Source: Sphingopyxis sp. UBA6723
Lineage (GTDB): Bacteria > Pseudomonadota > Alphaproteobacteria > Sphingomonadales > Sphingomonadaceae
Length of the DNA: 36,902 nucleotides
Direction: 5' to 3'
NCBI RefSeq assembly: GCF_002454115.1
Contig: NZ_DKIH01000006.1
Span: 149,662-186,563 of the forward strand
Positions 25,028-33,208 of the stretch are shown one piece after another. Within the stretch, counting starts at the first letter, position 1. Every line of letters begins with the position of its first letter. The position numbers and the translations under genes are program-made. The notes under the pieces are model-generated. The model was not told the DNA's origin and did not search any database. It saw nothing but the letters and a program-made list of their open reading frames with translations.

Positions 25028-25498
25028 CTATTCCTTCACCACCCGCGCCACGACCTTGATCTCGACCACCGCGGTCGGCTCGTACAATCGCGACACGCCG
25101 ATCGCGGTCCACGCCGGAAAGGGCGCCTTTACATGGCGGTTCTTGACCGCGGCAAAGCCGTCGATATGCGCCGCGAGGTCGGTGTGAAAGGTGGTGATGT
25201 CGACCACATCGTCCCAGCTCGCCCCCGCGCGCGCCAGCGTCGCGGCGATGTGGGCAAAGGCGCGTTCATATCCGGGCGCCAGATCGCTCTCCCCCTTCGC
25301 CGGCCCCGCAACCACCCCCGACAGGTAAATGGTGTCGCCCGCGATCACCGCGGTCGCATAGCCCACCGCCTCCTGAAACGCCCGCGCCTCGGGATTTTCG
25401 GGCATCAGGACGTTGGCGGGGTCGCGGGCTGTGGCGGTGGCGGGCAAAAGCGCCGCCGCCAAGATGGTGATAACGCCCGCTGTTTGGTTGATCCGCAT
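25028..25498 (-). CDS. RidA-family protein with signal peptide
   Basis: A 156-residue protein; the ATG at 25498 follows GGGAGGG on the minus strand. Residues 1-24 form a Sec-type signal peptide (RINQTAGVITILAAALLPATATA), after which the RidA/YjgF/UK114 fold begins: YATAVIAGDTIYLSGVVAG, AHIAATLARAGASWDDVVDITTF, FPAWTAIGVSRLYEPTAVVEIKVVA. Cytoplasmic RidA deaminates reactive enamines and imines made by PLP enzymes. The key Arg that holds the carboxylate is usually in an 'R.A..V..L' motif; here the equivalent reads GVSRLYEPTAVVEIK, so the Arg position may differ. Exported family members are known but poorly understood. It is divergent from the parD promoter. Confidence 0.82.
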   Translation of the reverse strand: MRINQTAGVITILAAALLPATATARDPANVLMPENPEARAFQEAVGYATAVIAGDTIYLSGVVAGPAKGESDLAPGYERAFAHIAATLARAGASWDDVVDITTFHTDLAAHIDGFAAVKNRHVKAPFPAWTAIGVSRLYEPTAVVEIKVVARVVKE

Positions 25499-25637
25499 GA
25501 TACCCTCCCCTTCCCGATGACAGGGGCGGAAGGTGACAGCTCGCCGAAAGAGTCGCAAGCGTCGGCGCCGTCGTCCCGGCACCCCCGATGAGGAACCAGT
25601 ACCAGAGGGCCAATTGACCGCCACCCGAACCCCATGA

Positions 25638-25652
25638 TATGACAGTGTCATA
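25638..25652. promoter_or_regulatory. Palindromic operator at the parD promoter
   Basis: Perfect 15-bp palindrome TATGAC-AGT-GTCATA. It overlaps a candidate -10 (TATGAC, 18 bases after TTGACC at 25614-25619) and touches the ribosome binding site AGGAG (25652-25656) of the antitoxin gene. Type II antitoxins bind such sites to repress their own operon. Its inner 11 bases TGACAGTGTCA are identical to TetR operator O3 at 18353-18367. Confidence 0.65.
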
Positions 25653-25663
25653 GGAGAACGCCC

Positions 25664-25936
25664 ATGGCATCGCGCGCCGAAAAGCCCGTCACCGTCACCC
25701 TCGGCCCCCTGACCAGCGCCGCGCAGGATCGCGTCAAATCGGGCCGCTACGCCTCGGTCAGCGAAGTCGTCCGCGCCGGCCTGCGCGCGCTCGACCGTGA
25801 GGAAGCACTGCTCGACGAACTGCTCAAGGCCCGCATCGCCGAAGCGCTCGCCGACCCCCGTCCCGTCCAGCCGCCCGACGACGTCCGCACCGGCTTAACC
25901 GCCCGCCACGCCAAGCGGACGGGCAAAGCCGCTTGA
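25664..25936 (+). CDS. ParD-like type II antitoxin (ribbon-helix-helix)
   Basis: A 90-residue protein. The N-terminal part KPVTVTLGPLTSAAQDRVKSGRYASVSEVVRAGLRALDRE is a ribbon-helix-helix DNA-binding domain of the ParD/CopG type; the remainder (LLDELLKARIAEALADPRP and on) is the toxin-binding tail. It would bind the palindrome just upstream and neutralise ParE. The ParE gene overlaps its end by 4 bases (TTGA), the usual layout, but is truncated, so the antitoxin may now have no toxin to hold. The GC content is like the chromosome, in contrast to the insert that follows. Confidence 0.85.
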   Translation: MASRAEKPVTVTLGPLTSAAQDRVKSGRYASVSEVVRAGLRALDREEALLDELLKARIAEALADPRPVQPPDDVRTGLTARHAKRTGKAA

Positions 25937-26121
25937 GCAAGACGTTCCGCGTCGTCTGGCGCCAGACCGCAAGCGACGACCTCTACCACCTCTACGACTG
26001 GATTGCCGACCGCGCCGATCCCGAGACGGCGTTCGCCTACACGAGCGCGATCGAAGCCCACGCCGCTGCCCGTATTTCACGCTGGCAAAGAATTCGGGCT
26101 GGAGCAGGGAAGATTATTTAG
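25933..26121 (+). pseudogene. ParE-family toxin, 3'-truncated
   Basis: Starts at TTG 25933 inside the parD stop. Residues 1-48 (FRVVWRQTASDDLYHLYDWIADRADPETAFAYTSAIEAHAA) match the N-terminal half of ParE/RelE toxins. After this the family pattern ends abruptly near 26078; the last ~14 codons (ISRWQRIRAGAGKII) come from AT-rich DNA with a stop at 26119-26121. A full ParE has about 95 residues and carries essential strands and Arg residues in the missing half (typically P..RG.P..L..G.R). The toxin should be inactive. Confidence 0.8.
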
Positions 26122-27003
26122 CTGAGGATTTAGAGCGGTTAAGGTTTAGGAGCCTTTTTGCAGTTGTCACAGCAAGTCCTAGCTGAAGAAGGCCATTTTA
26201 TGCGAAAAAGAGGTACTCCGCACAAAAGAGGAAGTCGTTCTTGCTGCTTTTGCGGAGGAGGACCACGCACTAAAGAGCATATCTGGCCACAGTGGAGTCA
26301 TTCGCAGCTCCCAGAAGGTCCAAATCATACTAGGCGTCATTTTTCTGGGCTGCGTCAGGTTCAACCCCCATGGAACCGTCAGGGCGCGCCAAAAACGATC
26401 CAAATTTCTGCTGTGTGCGGAAATTGCAACAGTATTTGGATGAGTAAACTTGAGGTAGAAAGTCGGCCTATAATTGAGAGTCTGATTAAAGCCAGAAATT
26501 TTCTTTTGACGGCTGAAAATATGACAACTCTTAGCCAATACTTTACAATGAAGTTTATGGTGGCTGATCAAAGCCCGATGACGAAGCCGACTTTCAACGA
26601 CACTGAACGAACAGACTTTTATACAGAGCGCAAAATTCCGAGTGGCCTAAATATAATTTTGTACAATTATCGATTCGAACCAGATGATATTGCACAATAT
26701 AATAAAGAAGTTAGCAACGTGCACTCAGATGCAGGTGAAGCCTTGCAAGTCGATGGCTTAGCAAATTTTACTGTTCGCTTCGGAAATTTGATGGCTCAAG
26801 GGCTTTTCTTTCGGGCAGCGGAGGGTCGGATTGGAGGAAAGTCTGGGTATTCTCTCGCAGTTCACCCTTTTGAACACGCTCCGGTGAACTGGCCCCCACT
26901 CTTTTGCCTTTCCATGACGGAGGCATATGCGGTCCAGCATATGATCGAGACCCTCGTTATGAGAAATACCCGGCCGTCCCCGACACAGCGTTCGCCCACT
27001 TAG
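26080..27003 (+). other. AT-rich inserted segment carrying an HNH-like gene
   Basis: From about 26080 to 27000 the base composition drops sharply (many A/T runs, AAA/TTT-rich codons) against the GC-rich flanks. The left edge falls inside the ParE coding sequence; the right edge lies shortly before the remnant of an XRE antitoxin. No insertion sequence ends, target duplication or integrase are visible. It looks like a single horizontally acquired gene placed into a toxin gene. Confidence 0.75.
26200..27003 (+). CDS. HNH-endonuclease-like zinc-finger protein, horizontally acquired
   Basis: A 267-residue protein from ATG 26200 (GAAGAAGG eight bases upstream); a TTG at 26158 with AGGAG five bases ahead would add 14 residues. 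A CxxC pair near the start (CCFCG, Cys15/16/18) is followed by TKEHIWPQW (His27), and a second CxxC at Cys73/Cys76 in AVCGNCNSIWMSKLE. This spacing, with the 'HIWP' and 'NCN..WM' blocks, is that of a group of HNH-type proteins. The remaining 180 residues have no motif I recognise. Such single-gene HNH proteins are often found in defence or mobile regions, yet no helicase or methylase partner is here. Codon use is AT-rich, unlike its neighbours. DNA cleavage is inferred, not shown. Confidence 0.6.
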   Translation: MRKRGTPHKRGSRSCCFCGGGPRTKEHIWPQWSHSQLPEGPNHTRRHFSGLRQVQPPWNRQGAPKTIQISAVCGNCNSIWMSKLEVESRPIIESLIKARNFLLTAENMTTLSQYFTMKFMVADQSPMTKPTFNDTERTDFYTERKIPSGLNIILYNYRFEPDDIAQYNKEVSNVHSDAGEALQVDGLANFTVRFGNLMAQGLFFRAAEGRIGGKSGYSLAVHPFEHAPVNWPPLFCLSMTEAYAVQHMIETLVMRNTRPSPTQRSPT

Positions 27004-27014
27004 CGCCAAACCCC

Positions 27015-27197
27015 CTATATTAGATCATCCACCCGAACCCCCAGCGCCTCCGCCAGCTTGCGCATCGTCTCCACCGACCCCTTGTCGCGCCCGGCCTCGA
27101 TGTCGGCAATCTGCACCCGGTTGACCCCCGACACCGCGCCCAGCTTGACCTGGCTCAGCCCGCGCAGTTCGCGCCACACACGCAGCGGGCTTTCACC
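27015..27197 (-). pseudogene. XRE-family antitoxin, 5'-truncated remnant
   Basis: On the minus strand the frame ending at TAG 27015-27017 reads GESPLRVWRELRGLSQVKLG, then AVSGVNRVQIADIEAGRDKG and SVETMRKLAEALGVRVDDLI. This is the complete C-terminal helix-turn-helix half of antitoxins that accompany RelE-type toxins, about 110-130 residues when whole. The N-terminal half is missing: going upstream the frame runs into the end of the vapC gene and a stop, with no credible start codon (only an internal GTG at 27179). No RelE toxin is next to it. It appears to be a leftover of another toxin-antitoxin pair, cut off where vapC now ends. Confidence 0.75.
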
Positions 27198-27210
27198 GAC
27201 ACGCCGCCGC

Positions 27211-27588
27211 TTACCGGACGAACTCGACCGCCATTCCCGCCGTCCCGATCATCCGCTGATCGAACGTTACAAAAGCCTCGGCCCCCTTGGCGGCGACCAG
27301 ATGGATATGATCGGCGAAATCGCCGCGCTTCGCAAAAGCGGCCAACGCTTGTCGCACCTCTTCCTCGTCGGCCATCATGATGGTCGGAATGTCGAGCAGG
27401 GCGCCCAGCGCCGCAGTCAGATAGGAGCGGTCAAAGCCATAATGGGACTGGAGCAGCCAGCCGAGTTCCAACAGGACGGTGATCGGGACAAAGACGCCTG
27501 CCTCGATAATGTCGCGCGCCATCTCCGTCTGCGCCGGATCGTCGTTGAGCAAGAAACGCGCGAGGACGTTCGTATCGACCGCCTTCAA
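27211..27588 (-). CDS. vapC: VapC toxin, PIN-domain ribonuclease
   Basis: A 125-residue PIN-domain protein. The acidic active-site residues are all present: Asp5 (VDTNVL), Glu41 (LLELGW), Asp93 (FADHIHL) and Asp110 (VTFDQRM). VapC toxins cleave specific RNAs, commonly initiator tRNA or rRNA loops, and stop growth when freed from VapB. Its start overlaps the antitoxin stop by 4 bases. It reads as intact and functional, unlike the two damaged toxin-antitoxin relics beside it. The target RNA cannot be predicted. Confidence 0.9.
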   Translation of the reverse strand: MKAVDTNVLARFLLNDDPAQTEMARDIIEAGVFVPITVLLELGWLLQSHYGFDRSYLTAALGALLDIPTIMMADEEEVRQALAAFAKRGDFADHIHLVAAKGAEAFVTFDQRMIGTAGMAVEFVR

Positions 27589-27872
27589 GGCTTGGCGTCC
27601 CAGCTTTTGTCCTCTCGAAACATGCGGTCGATCGCGGCATCCGCCTGTTCGTCGCTGATTCGCGGCCCGGTGTAATTCACGGTCTTGCGAATCTTTGCCA
27701 TCGCCGCCTCAAAACTCAGCGCCTTTTTTGCCTTGGGTTTGGCGCGCAGCATGACCCCCGCGGGGCCATCGACGACTTCCAGCACCGTGCCGACATCCCA
27801 ATGCAACCGGTCGCGTACATCCTTGGGGATGACGACCTGGCCCTTGGCCGATACTCTGGTTTCCTTGGTCAT
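27585..27872 (-). CDS. vapB: VapB antitoxin, AbrB/SpoVT fold
   Basis: A 95-residue protein. Residues 4-50 (ETRVSAKGQVVIPKDVRDRLHW, then GTVLEVV) form the swapped-hairpin AbrB-type DNA-binding domain; the C-terminal half, including ALSFEAAMAKIRKTVNYTG and ADAAIDRMFREDKSWD, is the VapC-binding tail. It neutralises VapC and represses its own operon. The frame runs further back to 28007 but this part has no family match, and the ATG at 27872 fits the known N-terminus. There is no ribosome binding site before this ATG (see the promoter entry). Confidence 0.88.
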   Translation of the reverse strand: MTKETRVSAKGQVVIPKDVRDRLHWDVGTVLEVVDGPAGVMLRAKPKAKKALSFEAAMAKIRKTVNYTGPRISDEQADAAIDRMFREDKSWDAKP

Positions 27873-27907
27873 ACCGGTAAGATAACATGGGTGGGGCGAT
27901 CGAACAA
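27872..27907 (-). promoter_or_regulatory. Candidate leaderless promoter of vapBC
   Basis: On the minus strand, TTGTTC (27907-27902) and TATCTT (27884-27879) are 17 bases apart. The expected transcription start is then at or next to the A of the vapB ATG (27872), and no Shine-Dalgarno sequence is seen. TACCGGTA at 27872-27879 is a perfect 8-bp palindrome that touches the start codon and could be part of the VapB operator. Confidence 0.4.
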
Positions 27908-28086
27908 GTCGTGGGGCCGATGGTCCTTCCCCGCGCGTTGTGCTCGAACGAGGCGCGTGACCCGTCCGGCCTGACCCAAGATGCCTCGATGCTTTTTCGC
28001 TCGTCATGCAGCCAGCTTAACATGATCAGACGCGGTTGGGACGCGACCCTGCCCACTATGGACCATTCCGCGCACCCCCTTCTCAT

Positions 28087-28162
28087 CGTCACCCCGGACT
28101 TGATCCGGGGTCCCGCTCAGCAACGTCGAAAAGCGGGACCCCGGATCAAGTCCGGGGTGACG
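28087..28162. repeat. REP-like inverted repeat, copy 6 (perfect 31-bp arms)
   Basis: Arms at 28087-28117 and 28132-28162 are perfect reverse complements over 31 bases with a 14-base spacer; each arm also forms a hairpin around GGACTTGATCCGGG. The region 27873-28358 (486 bases) between vapB and acnA holds no gene. Besides this repeat it must contain the divergent promoters; a CTCCGCGTCTCCGCGTCTCCGCG triplet near 28186-28208 is a short direct repeat of unknown meaning. Confidence 0.88.
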
Positions 28163-28358
28163 AAGAAGGGCAGCGCCAATAATCCTCCGCGTCTCCGCGT
28201 CTCCGCGCGAACCAACCACCCCCACCCCCTTGCATTTCCCCACCCCCCGCGTAAGGCGTCCCCAACAAAAACCGCGCGCGCGACTCCTGCTGGCCCCGCT
28301 CTCCCGCCACGCCAGCGGCCGGTCATTCCCCGCCGCGCCAACAGGGGACTGCTGCAAG

Positions 28359-31034
<2,676 letters not shown>

Positions 31035-31049
31035 GCAAGGGGACGGCGG

Positions 31050-31322
31050 ATGGGCAAGCTGCTGATCCTTGTCCTCGGCCTGGCTCTCGGCCTGCTCCTC
31101 GCCCGCTATTTGCGCGGGCGGCGGACAGGCCGCGACCTTGCCGCGCCGCCGCCGCGCCCGATGGTGCGCGTCGGCGACGAGCGGATCGACGACGAGGAAA
31201 TCCGCGCCCTGATCCGCCAGGACCGCAAGATCGACGCGATCAAGCTGGTCCGCGAACGCACCGGATTCAGCCTTGCCGAAGCCAAGGACGCAGTCGAGGC
31301 GCTCGAACAGACGATGCGCTGA
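31050..31322 (+). CDS. Membrane-anchored protein with ribosomal L7/L12 C-terminal-like domain
   Basis: A 90-residue protein. Residues 3-22 are a hydrophobic anchor (LLILVLGLALGLLLARYL) followed by a basic patch (RGRRTGR). Residues about 42-88 resemble the C-terminal domain of ribosomal protein L7/L12: RKIDAIKLVRERTGFSLAEAK then DAVEALEQ, corresponding to the helix-turn-helix by which L12 recruits GTPase factors. The rest of L12 (dimerisation domain and hinge) is absent. Similar anchored L12-CTD proteins occur in many bacteria without known function. It starts 15 bases after the acnA stop and ends 46 bases before the next gene, so it is probably in the acnA transcript. Confidence 0.75.
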   Translation: MGKLLILVLGLALGLLLARYLRGRRTGRDLAAPPPRPMVRVGDERIDDEEIRALIRQDRKIDAIKLVRERTGFSLAEAKDAVEALEQTMR

Positions 31323-31368
31323 ATCACCTGTCCCCGACCGGGGTGCAGGCCACCCGAAGGGACGGCAT

Positions 31369-31638
31369 ATGAGCGTTGTTGAGATCGCGATCGAGGTTAT
31401 CGGCTGGCTCGCTGCCATCCTGATCCTCGCCAGCTATGTCCTGCTCTCGCTCGGTAAGATCGAACCGCGCAGCTATCTCTATCAGTGGATGAACGTCATC
31501 GGCGCGAGCGGTTTCGTGCTCAACTCAGGCTATAATGGCGCGCTCCCGTCGGCGGGGCTCAACATCGTCTGGGCTTTGATGGGCGTCTTCACGCTATGGA
31601 CCGTGTGGCGCGCCCGCCAACTGTCCCGCGAAAGTTGA
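31369..31638 (+). CDS. Small membrane protein, CBU_0592-like
   Basis: An 89-residue protein with three membrane helices (about residues 8-28, 38-54 and 62-82). The text IEVIGWLAAILILASYVLLS, then KIEPRSYLYQWMNVIGASGF and NSGYNGALPSAGLNIVWALMG, is typical of a widespread family of very small membrane proteins of unknown role. The ATG at 31369 with GAAGGGACGG upstream is preferred over the longer open frame. It ends the acnA-linked group. The 276 bases after it, up to the minus-strand hydrolase gene, hold only that gene's terminator; I see no promoter or small gene. Confidence 0.78.
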   Translation: MSVVEIAIEVIGWLAAILILASYVLLSLGKIEPRSYLYQWMNVIGASGFVLNSGYNGALPSAGLNIVWALMGVFTLWTVWRARQLSRES

Positions 31639-31857
31639 GGCCTCGCAAATGGTGGAGGTCGCAGTCAGATGATGATATTTCGGATGACGAAGAAAATTGT
31701 CAGTGCCGAGCAGGAAACATCGCCGGGGACGAAATATCGGCGAGCTGCGTGAAGCCGAGGCCGTTCTGGCGCACGGCGGCGCAACGGCCGACGTTCCGCC
31801 GATCGTCACATGAAATTTTCGATCCCATGTTTCCAAATCAACGCATTGATACAGAAC

Positions 31858-31890
31858 AAAAATGACGCGGCGGTTGGAACCGCCGCGTCA
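31858..31890 (-). terminator. Rho-independent terminator of the TonB receptor/hydrolase operon
   Basis: Read on the minus strand, an almost perfect stem (TGACGCGGCGGTT and its complement, 13 bp with a minimal loop; 31863-31890) is followed by TTTTT (31862-31858). It lies 24 bases after the stop of the serine hydrolase gene. Confidence 0.85.
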
Positions 31891-31914
31891 AAGGAGCGCC
31901 GTTGAAGGGATGCC

Positions 31915-33147
31915 TCAGGGCGCCAGAGTGCGATCGGCAATCGCGTTCTCGATCAGGTCCTGCATGACTTGCTCAAGCTCGACGCTCTTGCGATCGCCGC
32001 CGCTCGAAATCTCAGTCGCAATAAGGGCGTAATAGCCGGTCTCGCGATCGATCCAGCCTGTCCAGCCATAGGCACCCGGCGAGGAATTGATCTTGGACGT
32101 CGTACAGGCCGAAGGCGTATCGCATTCAACGAAGGAGCCGAGCGCATATTCCCAGCTCGCTGCGCTCCCCGGAACAAAGACGCGCGGCAGGCCCGCGGTG
32201 CGCTGCCGGGTGAAGGTCGTCATATCGGTAATGAAGCTGCCGCCAAGGAAGGCACGCAGCAATTTCGCATAGTCGCGCGGCGTCGAATAGGCCCCGCCCG
32301 CGACCCACGGGTTGGTGGGAGCGCTTCCCGCAGGGTCATACCAAGTCGTGCTCGTCATCCCGAGCGGGGTCGTCACATGCTGCGCGAACAATTCGTGGAA
32401 ATTGCGCTGGCGCGCGGGCGATGTTCCAGGCGCTATGCTTATATCCTTCGCCTCGAGATAGGCTGCGGCGACCTGAAGCCCGTGCGGGCCATAGCTATAT
32501 TGCGCACCGGGAGCGTTACCCGGGCGCAGACTGTCGTAACGCAGGTCGTGGATGCTCTTCGCGCAATTGTAGAGCGTCATGGCCGGAAGCAGCTGACAGC
32601 CACCAACGAGCGGGCTCGCGTTGAAGCCCGATGTCATCGACAGCGCATGTTTGAGTTTGACATCCTTCTTTGTCCCGCTCGTCGTCCAGAAAGCAAGCGG
32701 CGGCCGCATCGGATCGTCGAGTGTCGCGACACCAGCCTGCACCATGCGCATGCCGAGTGCGCCGGCGAACCATTTGGAGGCCGACGCAAGCGGGGTCACC
32801 CGATCGATACCGAAGCTGCCCTTCTCATAGGCGAAGAGATAGTCGGGATCCGAAGCGTTACCGACGATGAAATAGCCGTTATCGACCTCGGTATCGGCGT
32901 CGATTGCCGCCTGTAACGCTGTCCAGTCATAGGTATAACCGCCGACGGTGGCCGAAAGGCTGGCGGCCGCGGGCGCCGATGCCGCCGACGTCGACGCTTT
33001 AGCAGCGGGCGCCGCAGGCGGAAGCTGCACCATGGGACGCGCCTCGCCGTCGCCGCCGCCTTCGAATCCGCCCTGCGCCGCAAAAGCCGCAGCCCCCACC
33101 GTCGCCGCACCGGCGGCAAGCCACATCCATTTCGTTCTTCCAGCCAT
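31915..33147 (-). CDS. Exported serine hydrolase of the beta-lactamase/penicillin-binding family
   Basis: A 410-residue protein beginning at ATG 33147, preceded by GGGAGAGAG; the longer open frame upstream is a shadow of the carboxylesterase gene. Residues 1-24 form a signal peptide or anchor (RTKWMWLAAGAATVGAAAFAAQ), then a Pro/Ala/Ser linker. The catalytic Ser-x-x-Lys motif is SASK (Ser122, Lys125), with the Tyr motif YSYG at 217-219 where class C relatives have YxN. The family includes class C beta-lactamases, esterases and D-amino-acid peptidases; these cannot be separated here. The gene is third in an operon after a TonB receptor and carboxylesterase, which favours esterase activity on a shared substrate rather than drug resistance. 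Confidence 0.87.
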   Translation of the reverse strand: MAGRTKWMWLAAGAATVGAAAFAAQGGFEGGGDGEARPMVQLPPAAPAAKASTSAASAPAAASLSATVGGYTYDWTALQAAIDADTEVDNGYFIVGNASDPDYLFAYEKGSFGIDRVTPLASASKWFAGALGMRMVQAGVATLDDPMRPPLAFWTTSGTKKDVKLKHALSMTSGFNASPLVGGCQLLPAMTLYNCAKSIHDLRYDSLRPGNAPGAQYSYGPHGLQVAAAYLEAKDISIAPGTSPARQRNFHELFAQHVTTPLGMTSTTWYDPAGSAPTNPWVAGGAYSTPRDYAKLLRAFLGGSFITDMTTFTRQRTAGLPRVFVPGSAASWEYALGSFVECDTPSACTTSKINSSPGAYGWTGWIDRETGYYALIATEISSGGDRKSVELEQVMQDLIENAIADRTLAP

Positions 33148-33208
33148 TTTCTCTCTCCCAGCTTCGTTGCACATCGTCGAAACGGAGGGCCGCGTACGGC
33201 CGGACGGG

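Noticed and set aside
1615..28162. CRISPR array suggested by repeated sequences
   Set aside because: The repeats are dispersed inverted pairs, not regularly spaced direct repeats with unique spacers, and no cas gene is present. The TPR-CHAT protein lacks the gRAMP effector of type III-E systems.
31639..31914. A small gene between the CBU_0592-like gene and the terminator
   Set aside because: Short open frames exist (for example 31596-31865) but none has a ribosome binding site or protein-like composition.
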